From contig JAILWY010000023.1 in NCBI GenBank assembly GCA_022113835.1, forward strand, positions 10,664,001 to 10,728,000: DNA of 64,000 nt, in the 5' to 3' direction. The translations under genes were made by a program, and so were the position numbers. The notes below the pieces were generated by a model. The model was not told the origin of the DNA. It saw only the letters and a program-made list of their open reading frames with translations, and searched no databases. The DNA is from Atopsyche davidsoni (Eukaryota > Arthropoda > Insecta > Trichoptera > Hydrobiosidae). This document shows, piece by piece, positions 1 through 12,500 of this stretch; positions within the stretch are counted from its first letter, which is position 1, and each line of letters begins with the position of its first letter.

Positions 1-3000
1 GTGTGCGAGTGAAGTCAGAATAAATATTTCGTTCCGGTAATTATAGTCTAAAAATATATTATAAAATAGAGAGGTCATCGCGAGTGCAAAACTAATACCA
101 TAATCTAGAGGTCTCTGGTAACGTCCTACATAAAAAGCGTACAATAAAAGTCTTGCATCTCTCTCCTGCTATCGCGGTCGGTCGCGGATAGGCATCGGAC
201 CGCACAAGCGTTAGAGGAGCACCACACCTGCCGGAAGGCGGACCGGTCGAGGTAAACGGCCTTGACGGCACCGCCGCCCGCCACCCCCCGGCCGCTGCTT
301 CTGCAGCCGCCACTGCAACACCGGCGCGAGTGCCGCGTGGACTCGGAGCGTACGCGACCTGCTGACTGCGACGTCAGCCAGGCCGGAGTTGCCTGCACAT
401 TGGCACTGTAGACAACGATTAACGCCCACGGCGACTTGCAATCCGTATGGCTTGCGAATACTCAAAACATTGAGTAGCTTAAATATTGAGAACATTCTCA
501 TTATGCGAATCGTGCTTCGGTCGTTGTTTCAGAGTGAATCACTCGCTAATAATGTCCAAAACGATAGCCTAAAATTGAAACCGTTCGACGCCATGGCGAG
601 GGTCCCTGACCGCAGCCGGCGGTCAATTTAAATAATCCGAGATCAAAATTCAACCTCCTCGAAAACCATGAAATAAATTAACAAATTAAAAAATGGAGTC
701 CACGGTTCATTAGATAAAAGTCTTTTTTAATTTCGCTAATTTAGAGCAGACGAATATATTCAAATGTAAAAACCTGTACGTCCAACAGAAGTTGTATTTG
801 CCGCACCGTTTACTGAATATTCGTCCATAGATAACGGTTGATCAATTTTTTCGCTGGGTATAAATTCGATAAAAAGTTAATTTCGAAAAAAAATAACATT
901 ATATTACCCAACATATCTGTGGATCGATTTCTTCGAGACGAGTAAACGAAGCGATCAACGGTGTAAAATGTGCAGGTGGATGAATTAACAACTAATTTCC
1001 GACGCTATTCGTCGCAAATTTTCTTCCATTGTGTTGGCAATGAGATGCGGTAGTCTATAATTTGCTTCCATTCATAAGATTTCATCGAAAACTGTGTCAG
1101 TCTATAAATACGGCCGCACTCGCCAGGTACTGGAGATGGTCGAGCTCATCTCGGGCGAGTGCCGAGTGCGGTGCAGCACAGTAAGGCAGAGAGTTGCGGT
1201 GGTTTATAAGGAGGTGCCGTTGGTCGGTCGCATTTTGTCTGGACGTGACCGGCTGGAAAGGAGAACCGAGTCGCCGCCTCTGACGGGAGTCCACGCCGCC
1301 GTATTGTTCCGCAGCGGCCGCGGACACGGACACGAGGCCGCGGAGTGTGCAGTAAGCGAAAGCGGAACGAAGAACGAACTAATTGATAATACACTATGGT
1401 TGTTGAATGCCTCGAGCAAAATTATCAGCTAAATCACAAAGTAATTTCGTTTCGTGGATTAGGTTTGCTTTTTTTTATTTAAATTTTTGTTTTACGGAGA
1501 AATCTATAGCAACAAACTTAACCAGTGATGAATACCACGAAAAACTAATTTCAACACGACGAATCACATTAAGTAGGACTTTCGTTTTTAAAATTCTTTA
1601 AGCTTCATAATACCACGCTAACGTCTAAAGACAAACCTGAAGTCGTTGAAAACTATTTCTATAAAATAATACACCCGATGTTTACGCGTACTTCTCCAGC
1701 GTCTCGGCAAATACGAGACAAGTAGGTTCTTAGAAGTTTTCAAAAGGCTCCTTATCTTCTTTTTCGAGGCTGAAGTTGCGCGAATCTCAAAGCAAATGAA
1801 AATATGTAGGTAGGTAAAGTACCCTCCCGCGAGGGGAAGATCGCTAAAAAGTGGAAGTCATTAAAAGCTGGAGCTCATTTTGTGTGCGGTCATACGGCGA
1901 GGATAATTACCCTTCTACAACTTTTTTTAATGGAGCCATGATTATTAGTATAATCCCGCTTCTCACAGAACTAAGGCGGAGACGTTCAGTACACGGCACG
2001 GAGCTCCATGATTGAACATTTTATTTTTCTTAACTCGATCGTCGCATTTTAATGATACCGGAGAGTTTAAACTAATAAATAAATTGAACTCGGTTAATCC
2101 AATTCGTCAGAGTTACAATTCCGCTCAGTGATGTGGCTAGAGTGATTTATTTGAATTGACTCTCGAATTAGTGAACCTAATTGTGCGGATGCGGCTAACA
2201 AGAGTCAAGAGTCCTAGAGATAGAGGAGTTTCCGAATCGAATCAGCGGTAATGTATCACCACCTAAGTAGAAGCGAGCCCCGAAAGTTCGCTAATCTGCA
2301 TGACAAAAGATGCACGGCACGACACGCCGCGGCCCGCACCCGAGCGCTCTTCCGCACCGGAATGCACCGCCAGGCCCGGCGGGGGTGTTGCCTGCCTCAT
2401 TGTTTACAGTTTCAAATGAGTATCAGAAAATATTTTTTATTACTTCACTAACACCCGCAATTTTTGTGAAAGAATGATACACGTTTATAGCAACAAAAAA
2501 AGCTATACGATTTTTAAAAGGCATGGCGATAAATTTTCATGCCATTTAAAATAATAGTTACAATAAAACCTAGTATATATTATTATATATCGATACAAAG
2601 CATAAATAAATTAAATATAATCCTCAAAAAAACATTTAATAAATAAAAGCGAATTCAATAAATAATCACACTTGGATAATGTTAATAAAATGATAAATTA
2701 CGAATTATACAAATTTAAAACATTTCAAATTTCAAAGAACTCAAAGCAGACCCGCTCCGTTGTAAAAATACCTCAATTGGTTTTCTCCCAGCCTGGCATG
2801 AAATCAAATAAGCGTTACACATCAAACCGCGGGTCGCGAGCCGGCCCTGCGCGGCTGCAGAAATAAAGCGCGGAGACAAACAGCGCAGCTAACTAACTGG
2901 TCGCTCGGCGTGGAAGACGAGTTAATTTTACTGCCGGGCGAAGCTCCCGCCCGCCCCGCGGGGCAGATGCGCCGCGCCGCTTTTCAATTTGTACGCTTTT

Positions 3001-5360
3001 ATGGAATTTCATCTTTTCGCTCGTCGCTGTGGGGATTGGTACGAGGATTTATTTGATTACGATTTCTCGTTTGGCCGCAACGACAAACAAATTTGCCCAT
3101 TGTATCTTAAAATGTATATTTTTGTCAACCGCCACGTTTACCTACAAACAATTTGTAGCACGCAATCTCACCGGACGCTAAGTGCATACATTAAAAGTTA
3201 TATGTTTGTTACGTTTTGTAGTATTTTATTAATAAACACATCGAAGATAATGTATTGTGTTGTTTTTGCTGACCATTTAAATTTTTATAATTAATTGTGA
3301 GAGTAAGTAGCGTGCATCACTTTTGATTATACGCCAAAATAATAGCATGACAGTATAATTTATGATAATGTCGGATGACATTTCACATTAGGGCACTTTG
3401 ATGAATCGTGGAATGGACACACCTTCTAATGAATATATAATGGCGCTTGCGGACGTACCTGTACGAGCACGGCCTTGCGTGGCGCAGGCCGTCGGTTAAG
3501 CTCGTGCGACTGCGGAATCAAACTCCGATTAGTATTGTCACAATTGTATAAATCCGTATCTAGGTGCGCACGTAAATGACTCTCGTTTCCAAGAGACGAG
3601 ATTTAATAGTTAAAATAAGGCTCAAAAACGTAGATTGGACGAAACATGTTTGGTTTCTGTATTTGTCAAAGCGAATAATTTACTATGAGTAAACATTCAC
3701 GAATAGTAAAAAAAACTTTTTAGTGTGGTGGAAATATCGGAGTAATTTTCAATTATATGTGAAGCAGCCGTATAAATTGTAAAGATATTCGATGATGTTC
3801 AATGATAACCAATTTCAGGGGTGTCAAATAAAGGGCTCGGGTGATTGACAGCTGGAAAACCCATTTGACGCGGCCGCACCGCCTGCCGAACAAAATTTTC
3901 AACAGGTTCCGTTGCGTGATACACTCCACGAATTAACTTACAAATTGACCCGGGAAACTGTGCTCTGAGAAGTAGATTGCGCTAATGCGATCAGGAAGGG
4001 GGTGTTTTTTTAATAACGCTTTAGCGGGTCGTTAACTCAAGCGAACCGTCATTTTAATAATCATTAAAAATATTGTGTAAAATAGAAATCTTACAAGGTT
4101 TTATTTTGAATAAAATTTATTTGAAAACAGCTTTTCTAATTGATTGAAAATAAGCTGTCAGAATTCCAGTAAACAAAGAGGATCGCCTTCTACTTCAGCT
4201 TTAAAACTTTCAATTGATTTCTTTAATATATAACATATCGCCGGTACACTGTCACCTTAGGCTCCCTTTCTCAAGAAATAAAGAAAAGAAAAGCTCGTTT
4301 TTTAACCGCACGAAATTGACTTCTTCAAAGTGAACAGAAATTGGTAAAATAGTATTATAATTGTAAATAGTATTATTCAAAGAATGTGATATTTATAAGA
4401 TCGTGATAAGAGAGATAGATTTCTAAGAACTGTGAATTAGTGCATATTCAGAAATGCCATACAGTGAAGATTATATAGTGAGTGTAAGTGTATAGTGTAA
4501 AAATCTAAAAACCACCAAGAATGACCGTCAACTTCCGAGTAATACAAACAAAATTTATACAGCAATACTTTCAAATGTCTAAGCACCGTAAATACTACTA
4601 CTTTTTTTCTTCAAATTATTACAATATTATAATGAAAATCCACCACTGATCAATACCGACCAAAAATAATAAAAACGTTATTATTCAAGAACTCGCCAAA
4701 TAAATACAGATGTGCTCTGCAATATTTGTGTCTCGTCGGGGACAAAAAGCCGGACGTCTCCGGCGATGGCCGCCAGAGAGACGGGCGGGGGCTTTCAGCG
4801 AGGCATTCACGGGACAACTTTTTGCCGGACCAATAAGGGATATTACTTGCCTGTGCTTCCGAATTCGAGCATCCTCCGTGCTTTGTGTGTTTGGAGGAAC
4901 AATGACGATTGAAAATGAGAGCGTATGTTATTTACCCGCAAAAAAATACCCTTCCTTCGTGACAGTGGAATAGAACAATATTGAATATCGCGCATCGATG
5001 TGAACGGGTCACCGCTGACTGTGGCTCGTAAAATCCGAAGATCCCGTCAACAGGAAGTGAAGTGGCCGCCGGCGACTGACGGTGACATTTACATACAATC
5101 AATTCCACGAAGATGATGGGCAATAAGCTTCAGGCGGATCACAATGGTGAGTGGCTGAGTCTGCCCCGAGGCGATCGTTTACAGAACGGAGCAATCTTCG
5201 CGGAGATCGCAGCTCCGGGATTAGGAATTTGCTTTGTTACGAGAATAAACTACACAATTACTCAGGTAATCGCCGATAAACCACACAATAAGCTAATGAC
5301 GTTGACGATAAGCAAAAGAAGCCTTCATAATAATTATAAAAACTTAGTAATTCTTAAATG
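1..5360. other. Gene-poor region with GC-rich islands
   Basis: No supportable gene. The background is AT-rich, interrupted by GC-rich blocks at roughly 180-430, 1100-1380, 2270-2400, 2740-2990, 3440-3540 and 4720-5170. Open frames through these blocks (up to 112 codons) run on both strands, have Arg/Pro/Gly-rich compositions typical of GC-rich noncoding DNA, and resemble no family I know. A donor-like ACAG|GTACGT on the minus strand near 3450 and an ATG|GTGAGT on the plus strand near 5147 could mark untranslated exons, but nothing confirms this. Best read as regulatory or intronic DNA. Confidence 0.4.
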
Positions 5361-8300
5361 AAATGCATTTTTGTGATTTACAAGACAACTATCAATAAAG
5401 TTTGAGTTTCCATTAATCAAAAATATAGACATGACAAACATTGCCAGTTTATCGAACGCCTACATAGACACACTTAAAGCACAATTGAACACAACATCAT
5501 TGCTTGATCAATCAAAAATATATATTTACTACTAAAATGAAAACAGACTGCGTGGAAAAATTAAGCACGAAAAAACGAGAGATTTAATATCAACAGAATA
5601 CCGAAAGGTTATTCGCAGAACTCGGAAGATTTAAATTAAACAATTGCTTCGGTTTCTCAAAACTCGAAAGTGCAGAACGGAAAATCTGCATTCGTTTGCA
5701 TATATAAATGCAAGAGCCGTTATATTTTACTTCCGAATAACTACAGCTTTATATTCTGTGCCAGAGCATGTCGTAAAATCAAGGACAAATTGAAATAAAT
5801 ATTTTTTTTCTAAACCAAACAATTTCTAAAGAGGAACTCGACATAATGACTTGAATTTAAATTAACATTACCGAGTACAAACGCGATCCGCAAACACGCG
5901 GTTTCACCATTATTTAACAGTATTCGATGCCATAGAACAAAAAAAAACTGTACCTGCGTAAATAAACTAGTGATTATTTCATACCTTGAACTGTACACGA
6001 TTTACTCACAAGTTAAAACAATCATGCTGTTGATACAATATCAAATAATAATTTATAAAGGCACGCTGAACGACCATTGTCAAAGCACATAATGTATAAA
6101 ATTTACATAGTACGATATATGTAAAATAATCGCGACTCATTATCGATTCAATACAGGGCATATTTATATTGACTGCAGAACCATTCGATCCACGTGGCAA
6201 ACACAAACATAATCCATTTCGTTTTAAAATAAACAACGCGTGTTCGACTGTCGCCTGCCATTTTGAGACTTGTATAATTAGAACAATCACTGCAACGGAC
6301 GAAAAACACCGATGTGTCAATTTTTCATTCTCAGACGTATCGCTCTAAAGGCAAAGAATGACACGATTGTGAGGTGTGCTAGCACAGTGTCGTATTTTTA
6401 TGCTTAATTGCATGGGAGCGAGCGCGGCCATCTGATACAAATGTGGGAAATGAGCTCGGGGAATGTGTTTCTCTTTCGTTGGCTGCCAGGGCCGATGACT
6501 CCGTGTCCTTCGGCGAGCGCGGCGCTTCCAGTGCTGCCGGCCGGTGACTCACGCGGGGCCGGCCGGACCAGCCGCACCAGCCGCACCGGCCGCACCAGCC
6601 GCACCAGTCGCACCAGCCGTCCAGCCGTCCAGTCGTCCAGCAATTCAACCAGGCCGGGCCTCCGCACGCTCGCTCTCGCAATCGCACCGCAGATTACAAT
6701 TATGCGTGTAAACGGTTCACGTTACGATGCAGCTGTGACGCCCGCTTCTAACGATCGCCGGATTTAAATTCTCAAAACGAAACACGCGAACAAATACCCG
6801 TCCGCACCACAAAAGGAATTCTTAAACACAATAACAATTCAATAGTCGATTATGCGCTGACGCAAATTAGTTAATTAGAATTTAAATTGTTTTTAACGAT
6901 GATTAAGACTGGTGGCGTTACTAGGGTACACCCAGACATCACGCTGCTCGGAATCAAAGAGAACAGTGCGGCTTGTGTCACTCTGTAATGAAACGATATA
7001 TATATATATACTATTCTCATTCAAGCTAAGAGATAACGCTCCAGCGTACTGCCGAAATCGGGAGGCGTGACGGATATCTTTATCATCTTGTTATAAATAA
7101 TAAAATTAAAAATTGTAGGCTCCAGCGACGTCGGTATCTTCCCTCGGTGCGTTTCCCACACGATACGATCGCGCCCCGGCGAGAGCTACTTCTCCACAAT
7201 GGTCCGTCTTCACCCATAATATAATAAGTGGGACCGCTCCAAATCTAGACAAAGTGACCGGGGTTCCCACAATTAGGCTCGCTGGTCGTCGCGCGCACCG
7301 CGGACCGTGAACCGGGCCGGGGTCGCCGCTGCAGCGCCGCGCGCCGGAAGCGCCAGCGCCGATGCAACTTCAAGTTTGAGTGAAGTGGCTATCCGAACTC
7401 ACAGCTATATTTTAAAATAAATATTCCAGATGATTCGATAGTAAACATGTATTATGTACACACTTACAATATATTGCAACAGCATATATTTTCGCTGTTG
7501 TTTATACGCAGCAGTAACATGCACTTTTGCGCAAGCAGATAGATGGAAGTCGCGCAAGGCGACGAAGCGAAGCAACACACTTGTACGTTATTATTTTATA
7601 TGCTGAGGAAATTTAAGATTCAAATAACGGCAAAAAAATCAGTCAAAATACAACCATTTGTGAAAGTTTGGAACTACGGATGTCTCAGTCATTGTGATAC
7701 TTATGTAAGAAAAGAAATCAACCGCTCGGACGGTATCATCGAGTCACAATCATAATATTCCGATGTAGTCCGCAGGATCCGGCATGCCTCGCACCGGACG
7801 GACAGTGCCACTGGATTAAACTATTCTGGACTTGCGTGAGCATAATCACCCGTATGATGTCTGACTTCCGGTTAAATGGTACATTAACAAACAGCTGATT
7901 TGAAGAAAATTAAAAAAATAACAGTGATATATACATAAATAAGTTCTACTAGACAGGCAGAAAGAGAAGTTTTCGTATATATGTCACACTATAACTCATT
8001 ACAAGGATATGAAAATTGTATGCTAATAAAAATTAATAATCCAATAACATGATTTTTGGAAGGGGAGGTGAGCTAAAGGACGGTCGCTGAGATGACAGAA
8101 GCCTCGCTAAAAAAGAAACAAACAATCCAAAACTAAGAAAAATGAAAACGACACTCACGCAACTGTCTGAAGATGTATCACATAACTTAGAAACAAGTAT
8201 TACGATTAGAGGAAACGGATAAAAAAAACAATGATATCCAAAAAATATATAGTACGTACTCCCTTAATAGCCAGGTTAAAAAATATATACACTAGTATAT

Positions 8301-9344
8301 TTCTATATAATTGTTTAATTGATAAATACCTAGTATTGATCAAAGTAACAAAGCAATCAGTTCACAAACAATAAAAAAAACCCTATGAATGGTACCTGAG
8401 AAAATTTCCGGCATCTTCTAGTACGGAGTACACAAACTGCAAAGCCTAGCCCGACTCCGGCAGGTAGCATTGACGGATAAGATTGAAGCTCAGGTATTCC
8501 CGACACGTCCCGGATGTTCAAAGTAAGCGCTGACTGCGTTTGTTGCCTGTGTCTTACAAGCTTCCGGAAGACGAGGCGATAAATTAGTTATTTCATTCCC
8601 GAAATGGAGATGCTGTCAGATAATCTCACTTGTCACAACTGACCGCGAATCTAACACGGAAATGGAATGTTAAAACGCGGCATGAATAAAAACAAAAAAA
8701 TATCATCATTATTTTCATATTGCATTGCACGATGTTATAAGAATGTCTTAATGGTGTAAAAATAAAAATGTAACCGAGTTGACGAGCGGTACATCGTATT
8801 CATTTACAACCCAAAGTACACAATAAACATATCAAATAAACTCCTCAAAAACATCAGAACAAATTCCGCCATAACAAGCCTGGGGCTGCAATGGTCCCAA
8901 CCGACACACCCCCGGTGCGTGGAGGGTTGACAACCCCACCCGGAGCTACCCGAACTGGGTCAGTCAGACCCCAGCCAGCTCCCGGCCTCTGATATGCTAA
9001 TATTATATTATTAAGACATTCTTCGGATTTTATTTTACAAGCAATGTTTTTTTTTAATTTGCATCGAATTTATCGTGTTATTTTGAATAGTAATAATAAT
9101 TTTAACTACAATTTAACATATTCATAATATTGATGGATTGAATATTGTGAAAACGTAAAAAAACATTTGAATACATTGATATTAAAGATTATTCATTTTA
9201 AAAGCAAGACGTTTAACAGCAGCAAAACTTATGTTAATTTAATTTAATTTCGAATATTTATTGTTTTCTAACAATAAATAGTTATTAAGAAACTAATTTT
9301 GAAAAATACATATTTTAGAGATTGGCTTGCATAAGAAATTAAGG
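5361..9344. other. Gene-poor region with GC-rich islands
   Basis: No gene is supportable. GC-rich blocks lie at about 6400-6700 (containing a minisatellite, listed separately), 7060-7390, 8440-8560 and 8880-8990. A short (TA)n tract sits near 6995-7011. The 8880-8990 block is GC-rich in otherwise AT-rich DNA and is open on the minus strand for about 30 codons; it might be a worn retroelement fragment, but I could not match it to a family. The rest is AT-rich and featureless to the eye. Confidence 0.35.
6568..6640. repeat. GC-rich minisatellite, 9-bp units passing into 8-bp units
   Basis: Five tandem units close to CCAGCCGCA (9 bp, 6568-6612) are followed directly by three units close to CCAGCCGT (8 bp, 6613-6636) and a partial unit. 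The change of unit length would break any reading frame, so the array is unlikely to be coding although frames on both strands stay open through part of it. It lies inside a GC-rich island. Confidence 0.85.
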
Positions 9345-9556
9345 GTCTAGGTCAGAGGTGTCAAACTCAATTTTGCAGAGGGCCATATATTAAATTTAGT
9401 ATGTGTAGGCGGGCCGGATTCAAATAAAATAAGTCTAAAAACTCTAAGAAACATGATTCTTCTTTCTGTGACACATTGCGATCGCGGGCCGTATTGATAC
9501 GGCCCGAGGGCCGGATGCGGCCCGCGGGCCGTATCTTTGACATGACTAGTCTAGGT
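9345..9556. mobile_element. hAT-type MITE with 8-bp target duplication
   Basis: The element proper spans 9353-9548 (196 bp) and is flanked by identical 8-bp copies of GTCTAGGT at 9345-9352 and 9549-9556, the target-duplication length of hAT transposons. Its ends begin CAGAGGTGTCAAA and, read from the other side, TAGTCATGTCAAA, sharing the AG....TGTCAAA terminal pattern usual for hAT elements. The interior holds GGGCCG/CGGCCC-rich inverted motifs seen in many hAT-derived short elements. There is no transposase, so it is non-autonomous. An 84-codon minus-strand frame crossing it is spurious. Confidence 0.8.
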
Positions 9557-12500
9557 CCTATAATCGAGTTTTTTTGATCATTTTCTAGTCCGTTTTGCAA
9601 AAAATCGGCTGCACCAATCAAAAATATTTAAATGCAAAAAGTTTGAAACATTCCTTCTTCCGAACACAATATATTTTTATTTCTTATAAATTTACTATTA
9701 ATATGATAAATATGTGTTTTTCCGATTGAAGTGTAGGAATTTGGAGATTCGTCTGGAACATTTTCCAAGAATCCTAAACATTTAAGTCTTTTTTTCAATT
9801 GGAATTCAAATATTAAATATAAACCATGTGCGTCTTATTAATTTAAAAATTAAACAAAAAAAATCTTTAACAAACTTTGGTTTTGAAAAGTCACCATTTT
9901 ACCCAATTTTTCAACATCTTCAAGATTTTATTTTACCCTAAAAATGGACGTTAATTAAATAATAAAAAATAGATAAATATAATTTATAGTTTTTTCAATA
10001 CTCTGTAAAAAAATCAACTATCGATATAGAAAAATAAAGTGACAATTAAATTAATTAAATGACACGATTTCGCCAGGTAATGGACTGACTGTGGTGTCCG
10101 GTTGGACACCAGAGGCAATTAAATGGCTGGGAGCAGCTGCCTTAAGACGTGTACATATTAACAGACACCAAAAAACTACGTACAATTGTATTTTATTCGC
10201 TCGACTGATCTATATTTTATTGTCAGTGGATAAACGTTTGCAGTTCAATGAATTCTTATAGTGTCTTTGTAACATTTCACCATTATACATGAATGAAGTA
10301 ATCCAATCGGCGAACACTGAGAAATATTTTTTTTTTCATACTCTCAATACATATTGAATAATACGAACACAATAGAAACTCGTCAATTGAATCGTCATTC
10401 TCTGTAACTTTCTCTGAACCGAGAATCTCTATACTTCAGGAAAATTCTCAATTTCATTATTTTATCTGTGAACGACAAGAACGTCTGTAAAGAAAAAAAC
10501 AATTCTTTTGCGCTGGGAGGGCGCGTGCCGACAGCGATACCCCGAGCCTGCTGACGCTCCCAGTTCCGACGATTCGGCGACCGAGAGAAAAATAAACAGA
10601 AAACAATAAATAAAGAAGCGAACGCGAACGAGTTTCCCTCGATAGTTTATTCATAGAGATGTCGTATGAAGAGAAACATTTTCAACATTACAGGACTCTT
10701 ATTCGGCGGGGTACAAAGACTCCGAAGTCGCAGTCAGGACAGAGCTCGCCATTCTGTTCGTTGGGGACAACGCGCCCATAAAGGCAGCCAAACCGCCATC
10801 GCATTTATTAAATTGTATCACGCGAAACCGCACCTAATTTTAGCTACAAAATGGCCATTCGGTACACAGAGATGCCCAAAGCATTCCATGCGGAGTATAC
10901 GTTCCGAATACGAGACAGTAAATAAAACCCTCACTCTAACAAATTAGACTTATACGACATTATTATTTGCATGTTCGAGACTTTATTTATTATTTCAGTT
11001 CAATCGTAATGCGATGTCACAGATGGCTATAAAGTTATATGAAAGCCAAATAAGTATTTAAGAAACGTATGCATTTACACGCGTCGCAGAGATATAAAGT
11101 CTTGTTTACTATGTTTAAATTATTATTTCCATCCACCGTCCAAAATAGTTAAAACCGCAAAACTGCGTTCAAAGCATCTATCTCCAACCATTTAAGCATT
11201 AAAATTAAGAACATACGAAACTGTTATACCTCGTTTCACTTTGTATATCTTTAGTGAAAATAATTTCCGGTAAATATAAAAATAAGCGACAAGCCTGTGT
11301 GCATAAGGAGCTCTTCATCACTCCGGAAATTAAGGAAATCGAATTCACAGACCTGCGATACAATTTATTGCTTGCACGGTGAAACGGCGAAGTACTACTC
11401 AGATAGGAAGATAAATCGCAAAAAAATGCCAATGCAGATTCAGTAGGCTACATTAAATGAATCTCAAGAACACGCAGAGTCGAACCAAAATAACAAGATA
11501 CGCATGTATTGTACACGACCCAATGTTACTATCAATTAAAAATGTCGTAAATAATTCATTAGGACCGCGACCGGGCTGGGAAGTTGTCGCGCCAAGGCGA
11601 GAGCCCTGCCCGGCGAGTCCGACCACGGCCACTGGACCGCGGCCGGGAGGCGAGTCCGGGCAGCTGCCTCGGGTGAACTGGGTTTTAAAATTATGGCCTA
11701 CACACACAGGCAGAGCCCTCGCAGGGGCGGTCCGCGAGCTCTCACGAGCAATAAAACATCGTTATCCCGATGCGGTCGCACATATAATTTAACTTCAGAT
11801 ATCCTTGAAAATTTTAAAATATCAGTTTAAAGTATCAAAAAAAAAAATTGGTTGATTTTTGTGTACTTTATTTAATCTTGAAGAGAGTCTAATATTACTA
11901 GGGTTGTTTTGGGGGAGATTCGTTAAAGTATCGATCGTTGTGTTAACAATAACAGAAGTCAGAGAAAAGCTAACAACGCCCTAAAAAGGAATTCGTTAAT
12001 TTAAAAGATATAAAACGTACACTTTCTGATCCATTAGGTAAACGAGGGAATTAAGCTTATGCGAGATAATTGAAATACCTTCATAGGCGCCATCGAGCGA
12101 AATTCCCTCGTAGAATTATCTCTCGGGTTAGAAATGTTCTTTGTAACGAAGTCAAAATGGTGTTCATGTCGCCCATATATATTAGGTGCCATTTTATGTA
12201 CACGGTAGTATTTTTTAAAACCCTCATTTAAGAAATCCAGTTCAGGAAAAAAATGACCTTTATCGGACGAAGGTTATAAGAACTGGGCTCACTAACTCTC
12301 CGATCGAGCATCAACGGATACGGTTAAAAATTTATAGCAAACCAGTTAGCCAAGGCTCCCAATAACTACTACTTGTAACATATACGATAAAAACAAGGCA
12401 AAATAATGATCGTCAGAAATAATAACAACAATTAATCAAAAAAATATATATTTTGAATATATCTGTGAAAAACGCAAATTGTTAGGTGAAGTTTTCAAAC

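Noticed and set aside
6379..6767. Cys/Trp/Gly-repeat and Thr/Ser/Arg-repeat frames on opposite strands.
   Set aside because: Both are readings of the same minisatellite, and its 9-bp to 8-bp unit change shifts the frame.
9367..9621. 84-codon minus-strand frame.
   Set aside because: It lies across the hAT MITE and its flank; not a gene.
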